DNA of 64,000 nt from positions 124,001-188,000 of the forward strand of contig CAJJCJ010000004.1 in NCBI GenBank assembly GCA_905182645.1, in the 5' to 3' direction. The translations under genes were made by a program, and so were the position numbers. Below, in pieces: positions 18,886 to 28,344 of this stretch (positions are counted from its first letter, which is position 1; every line of letters begins with the position of its first letter). The notes beneath the pieces were generated by a model, which worked only from the letters and a program-made list of their open reading frames with translations, ran no database searches and had not been told where the DNA came from. The stretch comes from an uncultured Sulfitobacter sp. Its GTDB lineage: Bacteria > Pseudomonadota > Alphaproteobacteria > Rhodobacterales > Rhodobacteraceae.

Positions 18886-19637
18886 ACCTTTGGATCAGGG
18901 TTTTCCGTGTGACCATCAACCGAGATTACCTGCCCAGAAACCATGCGCGATACATTCGTGCCGAGAAAAACAGCCATGTTTGCGATGTCAGTTGCCTCAA
19001 CAAAACTGCGCATTGATGTCCCGACCGCATAGCCGTCATAAACCTGATCACGGGTCATATTCTTGGCGGCGGCTTCACGTGCCAGCACGCCTTCCATGCG
19101 GTCACCTTCGACAGCGCCTGGGCAGATCGCATTGACGCGGATGCCAAAGGGGCCCAATTCCATTGCGGTAGTTTTCATCAACCCAATAATCGCCCATTTG
19201 GCCGCCGAATAGGGTGCGCGGTTCGGGTAGCCGTAGATGCCCGCCGTCGACGACGTATAGATAATTGCGCCCTTGCCCGCCGATTTCATCATCGGGGCGG
19301 CGTATTTTGTCGCTAAAAATGCGCCCTCCAAATTGACAGAAACACAGGCCCGCCAATCTGTCAGGTCCACGTCTTCAATCGCCGCCGTTGGCCCAGCAAT
19401 TCCAGCGTTTGCGCAAAGCACATCAAGCCCGCCAGCAGCATCAATCTGCACGAACAGTGCGGCAACTGCCGGTTCATCATTTGCGCTCACCACATGGCAG
19501 TGCCACGCGTCAGGTAGCGCACCCAGCGCGGCTGTATCAATATCTGTGACCCAAACCTCGAACCCTGCGTCCGCATAAGACTGCGCCATCGCGCGACCGA
19601 TACCGGACGCACCCGCAGTGATCAACGCGCGGGTCAT
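18882..19637 (-). CDS. Short-chain dehydrogenase/reductase in the carnitine operon
   Basis: 251 residues with the SDR nucleotide motif TAGASGIGRAM (about residues 7-17), NAG motif (CANAGIAG), catalytic S-Y-K with YSAAK, and PG motif (CPGAVEGDRMEG). Its start overlaps the stop of the carnitine dehydrogenase fusion (ATGA), so it is coupled to that pathway, but its substrate is not established. It may act on an intermediate or on another quaternary-amine alcohol. Confidence 0.85.
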   Translation of the reverse strand: MTRALITAGASGIGRAMAQSYADAGFEVWVTDIDTAALGALPDAWHCHVVSANDEPAVAALFVQIDAAGGLDVLCANAGIAGPTAAIEDVDLTDWRACVSVNLEGAFLATKYAAPMMKSAGKGAIIYTSSTAGIYGYPNRAPYSAAKWAIIGLMKTTAMELGPFGIRVNAICPGAVEGDRMEGVLAREAAAKNMTRDQVYDGYAVGTSMRSFVEATDIANMAVFLGTNVSRMVSGQVISVDGHTENPDPKV

Positions 19638-21088
19638 TTGACACCTACGGCTTTACCTGCCCCTTCAGGCACGGGTAGTTTCGCATGTGCATCGGCGATT
19701 TGGCTCAGCTTGACGGCAATTTGAGGCTTCGGATCAGACGCACGGCGCGTCGCAAGATCAACGTGGATCAGCATGTGTTCACCCGTCGCAAGCAACCGGT
19801 CATCCGCGTACATCCGGTGGAACAGATGCATCTTTTTGCCAACCCCCAACAAAATTTGAGTGTCGATATGGATGCGCGCGCCAGCGTGGACCTCATCCAA
19901 ATGCCTGATATGTGTCTCGGCGGTAAAATAGCTGCCGCCGTTGGCGATATAGTCTGCATCACAGCCAACGATATCCATCATCCGGTCAGTCGCATCACCA
20001 AAGGCCTGCAAATACCGCGCTTCGTTCATGTGGCCATTATAGTCGGTCCAATCAAGCGGAATGGCGCGACGAACAGTCTCCAGCGGCATAGACACGTCAG
20101 CAGGCATCGCGGCAGGCTGACCCAAGCGGACATCTTGGGCATTCAGTAATGCGCCCGCCCCAAAGTCCTGCGCCTTAAGCCCGCGCAGGATCGTCACAAG
20201 GTTATTGTCGCGCGCGCGTTCCAATTCACGAATACTCATATGGCCCGATTGGTCGTCAGATTGGCCTGCGATCTTATCAATCAGGTCCTCTGTCAGCTCT
20301 GGGACATCCATTAGCTTGGTCCATGGCCACGACAGGCACGGGCCAAATTGTTCAATAAAATGACGCATCCCAGCCTCGCCGCCCGCAATGCGGTAGGTCT
20401 CGAACAAGCCCATCTGCGCCCAGCGCAAGCCAAACCCATAGCGGATCGCGTTGTCGATTTCTTCGGTGGTCGCGATGCCGTCTTTGATCAGCCAAAGCGC
20501 CTCGCGCCACACGGCCTCTAGGAACCGGTCCGCAATATGGGCATCAATTTCGGCACGGACATGCAGCGGGTACATGCCAATACTGGTCAAGATATCACTG
20601 GCCTTTGCTACCATCTCAGGCGGGTTTTGATCAGTCGGGACCAGCTCAATCAACGGCAATAGATAAACTGGGTTAAATGGATGGGTGACCACAATCTGTT
20701 CTGGACGTGTCGCACAGCCCTGTAATTCGGACGGCTTAAATCCAGACGTGGACGACCCGATGATCGCATCAACAGGGCAGTGTTCCTGCAATGTTTGATA
20801 GACTTTGCGCTTCAGCTCTAGCCTCTCCGGCACGCTTTCTTGGATCCATGCAACGCCGTCCACGGCTTCGGACATGACATCGTGAAACGACAACGTACCT
20901 TCTTGGGGAAGGTCGACATCGGACAAGCCAGGCAAAGACCGCCGCGCGTTTTCTAACACCTCGCCGATTTTACGCTGCGCATCTGGGTCGGGATCAAAAA
21001 CCCGAACGTCCCAGCCCATCAATAAAAAACGCGCGGCCCAGCCACCACCAATGACCCCACCGCCGATTATGGCTGCCGTTTTCCCCAT
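19634..21088 (-). CDS. cdhA: L-carnitine dehydrogenase fused to betainyl-CoA thioesterase
   Basis: 484 residues. The N-terminal part (1-320) is a 3-hydroxyacyl-CoA-dehydrogenase-type enzyme with the NAD motif IGGGVIGGGWAARF and the active-site region VVTHPFNPVYLLPLIELV, as in L-carnitine 3-dehydrogenase, which makes 3-dehydrocarnitine. From about residue 335 a hot-dog thioesterase domain follows (DWTDYNGHMNEARYLQAF), matching the separate CdhB of Pseudomonas that frees glycine betaine from betainyl-CoA. The two steps bracket the BKACE reaction encoded upstream in the same operon. The fused form is common in alphaproteobacteria. Confidence 0.9.
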   Translation of the reverse strand: MGKTAAIIGGGVIGGGWAARFLLMGWDVRVFDPDPDAQRKIGEVLENARRSLPGLSDVDLPQEGTLSFHDVMSEAVDGVAWIQESVPERLELKRKVYQTLQEHCPVDAIIGSSTSGFKPSELQGCATRPEQIVVTHPFNPVYLLPLIELVPTDQNPPEMVAKASDILTSIGMYPLHVRAEIDAHIADRFLEAVWREALWLIKDGIATTEEIDNAIRYGFGLRWAQMGLFETYRIAGGEAGMRHFIEQFGPCLSWPWTKLMDVPELTEDLIDKIAGQSDDQSGHMSIRELERARDNNLVTILRGLKAQDFGAGALLNAQDVRLGQPAAMPADVSMPLETVRRAIPLDWTDYNGHMNEARYLQAFGDATDRMMDIVGCDADYIANGGSYFTAETHIRHLDEVHAGARIHIDTQILLGVGKKMHLFHRMYADDRLLATGEHMLIHVDLATRRASDPKPQIAVKLSQIADAHAKLPVPEGAGKAVGVK

Positions 21089-21107
21089 CGTGTTCTCCCT
21101 TTTTTAG

Positions 21108-21374
21108 TTAAGCACCGGACGCAGGGGCATTTGCTGTCGGATGGTCAAATTCATCGACCGGAACCGGCGCACGAATGACATTGGGATCACAGGCAACCAT
21201 CGGGCTGCCGTTATCACGAATGATCAAGCCACCCCGTGCGCGGCATTGCTCGAACGTCATCGTTGACCCAATAACGAGGCGCTCACGAAAACCGCCACCG
21301 CCGCCCGACGTTGCCATTCCTGCCTCATCACACGCGGCCAAGGCCAATACACATCCGAAAACATAACGCTTCAT
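21108..21374 (-). CDS. Small putative lipoprotein
   Basis: 88 residues. A short signal (RYVFGCVLALAAC) ends in a lipobox-like LAAC at about residue 15, followed by a Gly-rich spacer. The mature part has CRARGGLIIRDNGSPMVACD, two cysteines that could pair. It matches no family I recognise. Its start overlaps the lipocalin stop and it lies between carnitine genes, so it is cotranscribed with them. Confidence 0.68.
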   Translation of the reverse strand: MKRYVFGCVLALAACDEAGMATSGGGGGFRERLVIGSTMTFEQCRARGGLIIRDNGSPMVACDPNVIRAPVPVDEFDHPTANAPASGA

Positions 21375-21916
21375 TGCGGCACCTCCATCAATCGATCTAA
21401 ATCATACCCGTTAAAATCCAAAATTTCACGTGCCGTATTCAGCCGATCGGTCGGAATTTGCGGGTCTCTGTTCAAGATCCAGCCGGATTTACCATTTGGC
21501 GCACCAACAACAGCCGTGCGGTATCCTTCGTCAACCCACAGCACCCAGTAATCGGATGCACCAAATGGAACCAACGGAAAGCTTACCTTCAGGCGGCCGG
21601 GACCCGCGATCACGGCTTTACCTTTAATCCGGCTTTTAATCGACCCATCAGGATTTCGGCAAATATTCAGCACGGAAATCGCACCGTCAGCGCGCAGACC
21701 ATAAGTGGCGGTCACACCAACGCATCCGCGTTCAAAAAATACCGGATATCGGGCAACCTCGTACCACGTTCCCAAATACTGCGCGGGATCGAATACGGCT
21801 TTTGACGCAATTGGCACGTTCAAATCGCGATATACTTCGCCAAAGCTACCCAGCTTTTCACCTTCAAACGGTGCCGAACAAGCCCCAAGCAGTGCAAGTG
21901 CCCACAGCGCCCTCAC
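21371..21916 (-). CDS. Bacterial lipocalin (Blc-like) lipoprotein
   Basis: 181 residues. A lipobox LGAC lies near residue 13, so the protein is likely anchored to a membrane. The lipocalin signature YLGTWYEVARYP (about residues 48-60) and the conserved C-terminal WILNRDPQIP are present, and the length fits Blc. These proteins bind lipids or other small hydrophobic ligands at the cell envelope. Its start overlaps the BKACE stop and its stop overlaps the small lipoprotein, which is unusual company for a catabolic operon. Confidence 0.85.
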   Translation of the reverse strand: MRALWALALLGACSAPFEGEKLGSFGEVYRDLNVPIASKAVFDPAQYLGTWYEVARYPVFFERGCVGVTATYGLRADGAISVLNICRNPDGSIKSRIKGKAVIAGPGRLKVSFPLVPFGASDYWVLWVDEGYRTAVVGAPNGKSGWILNRDPQIPTDRLNTAREILDFNGYDLDRLMEVPQ

Positions 21917-22827
21917 TTGCGAACCGGCGCGCGCTTGGTCAAACCCAATTTCTTGCGCACTTCATCAGGTCCAATCACCCGCGCCCCAAGATTTTCAACA
22001 ATGCCAGCCGCGCGTTCAACCAATTGTGCGTTCGTAGCCAGCACACCGCGATCCAACATCAGGTTGTCTTCCAACCCGACACGGACGTTTCCGCCAGCCA
22101 ACACGGACGCCGCCACATACGGCATCTGCGACCGACCCAAACCAAACGCGCTGAACGTCCAATCGTCAGGCACATTATTGACCATCGCCATAAATGTATT
22201 GAGGTCATCAGGCGCACCCCAAGGCACCCCCATACAAAGCTGAACAAGTGCGGGGCTGTCCAAGACACCATCTTTGACCAACTGCTTGGCATACCAAAGG
22301 TGCCCAGTATCAAAGGCCTCGATCTCGGGCTTCACACCCAACGCGGTCATCATCCGCCCCATGGCAACCAACATGCCAGGCGTGTTGGTCATGACATAAT
22401 CGGCCTCAGCAAAATTCATCGTGCCGCAATCAAGCGTGCAAATCTCTGGCAAACATTCAGCCACATGGGCCACACGCTCAGTCGCACCAACCATGTCTGT
22501 ACCAGCAACGGTCGGAAACGGTGCTTCGATACCGCCAAATATGATGTCACCACCCATGCCCGCCGTCAGGTTCAAAACAACATCAACCTCAGCGTCACGC
22601 ACGCGGTCGGTCAACTCGCGGTAAAGCGCAAGGTCACGGCTAGGCGCGCCTGTTTCAGGGTCACGCACATGGCAATGCACAATGGCGGCGCCAGCTTTGG
22701 CCGCATCGATCGCGCTCTCAGCAATCTGCTTGGGGGACCGTGGCACATGCGGGCTACGATCTTGTGTGCTACCTGATCCAGTAACTGCAGCGGTGATAAA
22801 CACCTCACGGTTCATTTGCAGCGGCAT
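21913..22827 (-). CDS. cdhC: Beta-keto acid cleavage enzyme, probable dehydrocarnitine cleavage
   Basis: 304 residues from ATG 22827, chosen because a strong AGAGAGGA ribosome site precedes it. The BKACE (formerly DUF849) features are seen: TAAVTGSG, the metal-binding HCHVRDPETG, and GLGRSQMPYVAASVLAGGNVRVGLED. With acetyl-CoA, such enzymes split 3-dehydrocarnitine into betainyl-CoA and acetoacetate. The neighbouring carnitine dehydrogenase-thioesterase supports that specificity. First gene of the operon. Confidence 0.88.
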   Translation of the reverse strand: MPLQMNREVFITAAVTGSGSTQDRSPHVPRSPKQIAESAIDAAKAGAAIVHCHVRDPETGAPSRDLALYRELTDRVRDAEVDVVLNLTAGMGGDIIFGGIEAPFPTVAGTDMVGATERVAHVAECLPEICTLDCGTMNFAEADYVMTNTPGMLVAMGRMMTALGVKPEIEAFDTGHLWYAKQLVKDGVLDSPALVQLCMGVPWGAPDDLNTFMAMVNNVPDDWTFSAFGLGRSQMPYVAASVLAGGNVRVGLEDNLMLDRGVLATNAQLVERAAGIVENLGARVIGPDEVRKKLGLTKRAPVRK

Positions 22828-23000
22828 GAGAGTCCTCTCTGATAATCTGATCAGACGTTCTGCGATTCCTTCACCAAGCGCAAGACAATGACTTACTTTT
22901 TGAAAGCCCAAATATGTCCGCCGGAGGCTAGGCCCACAGCCAAGCCCTCAACCATCTGCACTCAGCCAATCAAAATGTCATGCGCGCTTGCGCGCCCCTT

Positions 23001-24044
23001 TTAATAGGGCATCGGATGGGCCCGGTGTGCTTGATCAATATCCGCCAATACCTCGGCGGATAATTCCAAGTCACGGCCTTCAAGCAAATGCGCCAATTGC
23101 GCCGACGTGGTCGTGCCAAAAATCGCGGATATGGCAAACGGACGAGACCGTTGCCACGCCATCGCCATATGCGCAGGATTAAGACTGTGCTTGGCTGCGA
23201 CATCAATATAGGCCTGCACCGCGGGCAACGTCCGCGCAGTCATACGCCCCCCAAGGCCGCTACTAATCGACATCCGGCTCCCTGTTGGCACAGCACCGTT
23301 TTGATACTTGCCAGTCAACAAACCCGTCGCCAATGGCGAGAATGATACCAATGTCACGTCTTCATTCACGGCCATCTCGGCCATATCCGTGTCGTACAAC
23401 CGGCACATCAGCGAATATTCGTTCTGCACCGATGCCATACGCGGCAGTCCAGCGGCGTCGGCACAATCAATCCACTTCGTCATGCCCCAAGCGCTTTCGT
23501 TCGACATGCCAATCGCGCGGATTTTCCCTGCTTTCACGGCTGTATCTAGAGCACCCAAAACATCCATCATATGATCCAAAGTCTGCTGACGGTTTTGGCC
23601 CGACGGATCAAAAGCCCAGTTTTGCCGAAACATATATGACCCGCGCATAGGCCAATGCATTTGGTACAAGTCAATAACATCCGTTTGCAGGCGGGCAAGA
23701 GACGCATCAATCGCTTCTGCCATCATTGCACCGTCATAGCCTTTACCGTCCCGCACCCAGCCGGGGTTATCGCCCGATACTTTGGTCGCGATCACCAGGT
23801 CATTTCGGCGGCCAGTCGCTTTGACCCAATCCCCGATCACACGCTCCGAATTGCCAACAGTCTCGGCTTTGATCGGATTGACCGGATACATCTCGGCGGT
23901 ATCGGTAAAGTTCAGCCCTGCATCCAGCGCCATATCAATCTGTTTGTGGGCATCAGCCTGTGGCGTTTGATTGCTATAGGTCATTGTGCCCAAGCACCAA
24001 TCGGAAACGACAATATCAGTGCGGCCAAGCGGGATCATTTTCAT
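23001..24044 (-). CDS. Aldo/keto reductase (Tas-like)
   Basis: 347 residues. The AKR barrel is indicated by LGTMTYSNQTP, the catalytic region LNFTDTAEMYPV (Asp-Tyr), TKVSGD with the lysine, YQMHWP, and the NADPH motif region AISAIFGTTTSAQL near the C-terminus. It reduces aldehydes or ketones with NADPH; substrate unknown. It is closest in style to the E. coli Tas protein. About 170 bp separate it from the carnitine operon on the same strand. Confidence 0.86.
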   Translation of the reverse strand: MKMIPLGRTDIVVSDWCLGTMTYSNQTPQADAHKQIDMALDAGLNFTDTAEMYPVNPIKAETVGNSERVIGDWVKATGRRNDLVIATKVSGDNPGWVRDGKGYDGAMMAEAIDASLARLQTDVIDLYQMHWPMRGSYMFRQNWAFDPSGQNRQQTLDHMMDVLGALDTAVKAGKIRAIGMSNESAWGMTKWIDCADAAGLPRMASVQNEYSLMCRLYDTDMAEMAVNEDVTLVSFSPLATGLLTGKYQNGAVPTGSRMSISSGLGGRMTARTLPAVQAYIDVAAKHSLNPAHMAMAWQRSRPFAISAIFGTTTSAQLAHLLEGRDLELSAEVLADIDQAHRAHPMPY

Positions 24045-24173
24045 CAGAGGAAACCTTTCTACGATATTGCGGCCAAGCTAACGAGCCACACCGCAAGGGC
24101 AAGGGGTCACAATGCGACATACCGTGTCGGATTTCACATTGCGTGTCGCGGGCCGCAGGCGCACGGTCCCACT

Positions 24174-25409
24174 ATGCGTATGCTCATTTCATTCGGATCG
24201 CTGTTTTTGTCGGTCACACTTTTGCAGCTTTCATCGGGGGGCGTCGGGCCGCTTGACGCGCTCACTGGGTTGTCCGCTGGATTTAGCAACGGGCAAGTCG
24301 GTTTTTTAGGATCCGCCCATTTTTTTGGGTTCTTCATTGGATGCTGGTGGGCGCCGCGCCTGATGGGCACCGTCGGACACAGTCGCGCCTACGCAAGTTT
24401 TACAGCACTCGGCGCGATCGGGCTGGCGGCCCACGTTCTGGTCACCGATCCGGCCTTTTGGGCGATCTTCCGCATCGCATCCGGCATTTGCGTCGCGGGT
24501 TGCTACACTGTGATCGAGGCATGGTTGCAGGCAAAAGTCACCAACGAGACTCGCGGACGCGCCATGGCAAGCTACCGTGTCGCAGATATGGGCGCGTCAT
24601 TCGCTGCACAATTTATGATTGGGGCTTTGGCAAACTTAGAGACCTACATCGCCTACAACATTCTGACGATCCTCTGCTGCGCATCGCTCTTGCCGCTGAC
24701 ATTGACCAAGATCAAACAACCCCTAACCCCCGCAACAATGCGACTGCGGCCAATGCTTGCGTGGCAGGCATCACCGCTTGCGGTGGCGGGCGTGCTTGTG
24801 GCCGCCCTGTCCAGCGCATCATTTCGCATGGTTGGCCCGATCTATGGCCAAGAGGTCGGGCTTGCCGCCAATCAGATCGGTTATTTTCTAGCCGCATTCG
24901 TCGCAGGTGGTGCTGTGGCGCAATACCCGATAGGATGGCTCGCTGACAAATACGATCGACGCTGGGTGCTGATTGGCCTGTCTATCGCGGCCATCGCAAC
25001 ATGCGCGCTCACCGTTGCATCTGCCCAGATGGGAACAACCGCGGTGATGTGGTCGGCGGCCTTGTTCGGGCTTACAACATTTCCAGTTTATTCCGTCGCG
25101 ACAGCGCACGCGCATGACTTTGCGACGGCTGATCAACGGGTCGAACTGTCGGCGGCACTCGTGTTTTTCTATGCTGTTGGGGCAATTGCAGCCCCCTACA
25201 CAACATCAATCCTGATCGCCGCTTTTGGACCTAGTGCCTTGTTCACGTTCATCTCAATGGGTCACGTCACGCTGGTCGTCTTTGGCCTAAGCCGGATGCG
25301 GGTACGCGCCGCTCCTGAAAAACGGACGCGCTATGTTTATGCACCGCGTACCAGCTTCGTCATTGGACGATTGCTAGGACGGTCACGTGATCCATCTCAG
25401 AAAGAATAG
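24174..25409 (+). CDS. MFS transporter
   Basis: 411 residues from ATG 24174 (another ATG at 24180). A frame open for 500 bp upstream is antisense to the reductase gene and is ignored. About twelve hydrophobic spans, a GxLaDkyDRR-type loop (YPIGWLADKYDRRWV) between spans 6 and 9, and an AIEAWL-like segment resemble the YcaD/UMF1-like branch of the major facilitator superfamily. Substrate unknown. Its end overlaps the convergent outer-membrane protein gene by 13 bp. Confidence 0.83.
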   Translation: MRMLISFGSLFLSVTLLQLSSGGVGPLDALTGLSAGFSNGQVGFLGSAHFFGFFIGCWWAPRLMGTVGHSRAYASFTALGAIGLAAHVLVTDPAFWAIFRIASGICVAGCYTVIEAWLQAKVTNETRGRAMASYRVADMGASFAAQFMIGALANLETYIAYNILTILCCASLLPLTLTKIKQPLTPATMRLRPMLAWQASPLAVAGVLVAALSSASFRMVGPIYGQEVGLAANQIGYFLAAFVAGGAVAQYPIGWLADKYDRRWVLIGLSIAAIATCALTVASAQMGTTAVMWSAALFGLTTFPVYSVATAHAHDFATADQRVELSAALVFFYAVGAIAAPYTTSILIAAFGPSALFTFISMGHVTLVVFGLSRMRVRAAPEKRTRYVYAPRTSFVIGRLLGRSRDPSQKE

Positions 25410-25861
25410 ATCGCCGCGATACGCGTGGTCGTGACGTTGTTAAGAAACGACGTTTCCATCATGTCACGCATGATTTCAGCCCGTACATCAAGCGCATCAC
25501 TGATCGGAATTTGCGCGCCAATCCCAAAGTTATAGCCAGTGAATGCATCCGCACCCGTGTCATATCGGGTCCCACCGACGCTGGCCAAAGCGGTCACACC
25601 ACCAAAGTCATAACCACCAATCAGACGCAGGCGCGCAGTGTAATAGTCACCACCAAACGTGGATGATGCGCCGTAATCGACCTCTGCCCCAAATGACAAC
25701 GTGCCAACATCATAGGATACGCCGGCCATCAAGGTCGCTGCTGTTTGGTCATCACCAGAATGGGGTTTAGCGTAGTCAAACGCCACACCAGCATAGACGT
25801 CTTGCGCGTGTACGGCACTGCCCGTCAGGGCCACTAACACTGCAATTATTGAAATCTTCAT
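25397..25861 (-). CDS. Small outer-membrane beta-barrel protein
   Basis: 154 residues with a signal peptide (ISIIAVLVALTGSAVHAQ). The mature part shows alternating hydrophobic and polar residues with aromatic ends, typical of beta strands, and finishes IAAIYSF, a C-terminal phenylalanine as needed for outer-membrane insertion. It probably forms a small 8-stranded barrel. Role unknown. Confidence 0.75.
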   Translation of the reverse strand: MKISIIAVLVALTGSAVHAQDVYAGVAFDYAKPHSGDDQTAATLMAGVSYDVGTLSFGAEVDYGASSTFGGDYYTARLRLIGGYDFGGVTALASVGGTRYDTGADAFTGYNFGIGAQIPISDALDVRAEIMRDMMETSFLNNVTTTRIAAIYSF

Positions 25862-26003
25862 GTTTCGCCTCGTTATTTTTGTTCTGCTCTGGTGTTAGAA
25901 TCTGCCTCTACCGTTGCTTTTTCTACCCCTGTATGACCATGGCGTCTGGCAACCAGCGAAAACCCCCGTTAAAACAGCCCAAACCTACAAGGAAGTTTCT
26001 CAA

Positions 26004-27716
26004 ATGGCCCGTCATCTGATCACCTCTGCCATTCCCTATATCAATGGGATTAAGCACCTTGGGAACCTTGTCGGTAGCCAGCTTCCCGCTGATCTTTACG
26101 CGCGGTATTTGCGGATGCGGGGCCACGAAGTGTTGTTCCTTTGCGCCACCGACGAACACGGCACCCCTGCTGAATTGGCTGCGGCCAAGGCGGACAAACC
26201 CGTTGCCGATTATTGCGCTGAAATGCACGATGTTCAGGCCAAAATTGCAGACGGGTTCAAATTGTCCTTTGACCATTTTGGCCGCTCGTCCAGCCCGCAA
26301 AACCACGCGTTGACCCAAGCCTTTGCAGGTCGCTTGTCTGACATGAACCTGATCCGCGAAGTCACTGAAGAGCAGGTCTATTCCAATGCCGATGGGCGGT
26401 TCTTGCCTGACCGCTATATTGAAGGCACCTGCCCCAACTGCGGTTTTGACAGCGCGCGCGGCGATCAATGTGACAATTGCACTAAGCAGCTGGACCCAAC
26501 CGACCTGATCAATGCGCGATCCGCAATTTCTGGGTCCACCAATCTGGAAGTCCGCGAAACCAAGCACCTGTACCTGCGCCAATCCGCGTTGAAAGAAGAC
26601 ATCGCAGCATGGATCGACACCAAGGTCGATTGGCCAATCTTAACCACGTCCATTGCCAAAAAATGGCTGACTGACGGTGACGGCCTGCAAGATCGCGGCA
26701 TTACCCGTGACCTAAATTGGGGCGTGCCCGTCAAAAACGGCGACGCCGACTGGCCCGGCATGGAAGGCAAGGTTTTCTACGTCTGGTTTGACGCGCCGAT
26801 AGAATACATCGCCTGCGCCCAAGAATGGGTCGACGCGGGCAAAGGCACTAATTGGGAACGCTGGTGGCGGACCGAACAGGGCGCAGACGACGTGACCTAC
26901 ACCCAATTCATGGGCAAAGATAACGTGCCGTTCCACACGCTCGGCTTTCCTGTGACGATCATGGGCATGCAAGAAGACTGGAAGCTTGTCGATTACATCA
27001 AGTCTTTCAACTATCTCAACTATGATGGTGGCCAGTTCAGCACATCGCGCGGACGCGGCGTGTTTATGGACCAAGCGCTTGAAATACTGCCTGCCGACTA
27101 CTGGCGTTGGTGGCTGCTATCACATGCTCCAGAATCCCAAGACGCTGAATTCACATGGGAAAATTTCCAAACTGACGTGAACAAAGACCTTGCTGATGTG
27201 CTGGGCAATTTTGTTAGCCGAATTACTAAGTTTTGCCGATCCAAGTTTTCCGAGGCCGTACCGATCGGCCCCGCCTATGGCCCTGCAGAGGGTCAGTTGA
27301 TAGCAGACCTGACCGCCAAACTGGCCGATTACCAAGGGCACATGGACACCATGGAAGTCCGTAAATCAGCGGCAGACCTGCGTGCAATATGGGTACTTGG
27401 CAACGAATACCTACAATTCGTTGCACCGTGGTCCACATTCAAAACCGACCCTGACCAAGCAGCGATGCAGGTCCGCATGGGCCTGAACCTATGCCGGCTT
27501 TATGGTGTGCTGTCCGCGCCGTTCATTCCTGACGCGAGCGCCGACATTCTGGCCGCAATGAACGCATCAGACGCCACTTGGCCCGATGACATCGCCACAG
27601 CCGTGTCCGCCTTGCCTATTGGCCATGCCTTCACCGTGCCCGACATCACGTTCCGCAAAATTACCGATGAAGAGCGTAGCGAATGGGCCGAAAAATTCGC
27701 AGGCACCCGCGATTAA
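26004..27716 (+). CDS. metG: Methionyl-tRNA synthetase
   Basis: 570 residues from ATG 26004. The class I HIGH motif appears as HLGN (in [13 protein letters not shown]), a zinc knuckle as CPNCG with CDNC, and the KMSKS region as FSTSRGRG before [19 protein letters not shown]. No C-terminal Trbp111-like dimerisation domain is present. The enzyme charges tRNA-Met in the cytoplasm. GGAAGTTT upstream is a weak ribosome site. A hairpin follows the stop. Confidence 0.93.
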   Translation: MARHLITSAIPYINGIKHLGNLVGSQLPADLYARYLRMRGHEVLFLCATDEHGTPAELAAAKADKPVADYCAEMHDVQAKIADGFKLSFDHFGRSSSPQNHALTQAFAGRLSDMNLIREVTEEQVYSNADGRFLPDRYIEGTCPNCGFDSARGDQCDNCTKQLDPTDLINARSAISGSTNLEVRETKHLYLRQSALKEDIAAWIDTKVDWPILTTSIAKKWLTDGDGLQDRGITRDLNWGVPVKNGDADWPGMEGKVFYVWFDAPIEYIACAQEWVDAGKGTNWERWWRTEQGADDVTYTQFMGKDNVPFHTLGFPVTIMGMQEDWKLVDYIKSFNYLNYDGGQFSTSRGRGVFMDQALEILPADYWRWWLLSHAPESQDAEFTWENFQTDVNKDLADVLGNFVSRITKFCRSKFSEAVPIGPAYGPAEGQLIADLTAKLADYQGHMDTMEVRKSAADLRAIWVLGNEYLQFVAPWSTFKTDPDQAAMQVRMGLNLCRLYGVLSAPFIPDASADILAAMNASDATWPDDIATAVSALPIGHAFTVPDITFRKITDEERSEWAEKFAGTRD

Positions 27717-27722
27717 TGCAAA

Positions 27723-27751
27723 ATGCCATGGGTTATTCAAACCCGCGGCAT
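27723..27751 (+). terminator. Hairpin after metG
   Basis: ATGCC/GGCAT and GGGTT/AACCC pair around an ATTCA loop with a 2-nt internal mismatch. There is no strong T run, so termination is plausible rather than certain. From here to the stress-protein remnant at 28050 (about 300 bp) I see no intact gene and no glycine-riboswitch-like tandem aptamer. Confidence 0.4.
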
Positions 27752-28049
27752 TGCGTGTCGGCAATCAAATCTTATTTATCCGTGATACGATTCTGTGGCC
27801 ACAGCACGGCTATCCATCGGCTGGCAGCTGCAGGTCGGCTCATCGTTGGCATGTGAAAGCCGCTATCAATCAGATTCCTGCGGTCTCGCCCTCGGTGACA
27901 TCGGGGCAATCTGCAATTAGGCAGATGTCGGCGGATAAGTGAAAATATGGATCACAAGGTTGTTGGTCGATGGCGCGTTCACTGTCACAATTACGCCACA
28001 ATGTGGTCGCATTGGCGGAATACGAAAGGCAGCAGAGCTAAATTGGTTT

Positions 28050-28331
28050 CTTAAAAGTTACCTTAAATTTGAGAACGAGGCAAAGGATCACGTCAGCAAC
28101 GCGATCAAAGAAACTCTGGAACATGGCGGCGCCAACAATATGGCTGTGCACGTTAAGCAGGGTAACATTCACCATAAAATCTTGAAGTTCGCGCATAGAG
28201 ATGATTTTAATATGATCGTGATGTTTTCGGCAAAAGGTGATTTTCCAAATTACGAAATTGGTCCTAACCTAGCGCGTGTGGTCCGTAATGCGCATTGGAC
28301 GGTGCTGATTGTCCAGGACTGCACATATTGA
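28050..28331 (+). pseudogene. Universal stress protein, C-terminal remnant
   Basis: The last 93 or so residues of a 130-residue open frame match the C-terminal half of a Usp domain: FENEAKDHVSNAI, HVKQGNIHHKILKFA, NMIVMFSAKGDF and the nucleotide-side ending IGPNLARVVRNAHWTVLIVQ. The normal N-terminus (a beta strand with VPVD) is absent and the 37 codons upstream in this frame do not resemble the family. The glycine loop GSHR is also altered to FSAK. It is probably a decayed gene. It ends 14 bp before gcvT. Confidence 0.6.
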
Positions 28332-28344
28332 ACAGGAGCTACAG

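Noticed and set aside
23655..24173. N-terminal extension of the MFS transporter to 584 residues.
   Set aside because: The added part is antisense to the aldo/keto reductase gene and unlike any transporter; the first membrane span begins after ATG 24174.
27717..28344. Possible glycine riboswitch upstream of gcvT.
   Set aside because: No tandem aptamer pattern could be recognised, and the region contains a Usp remnant. A covariance-model search would settle it.
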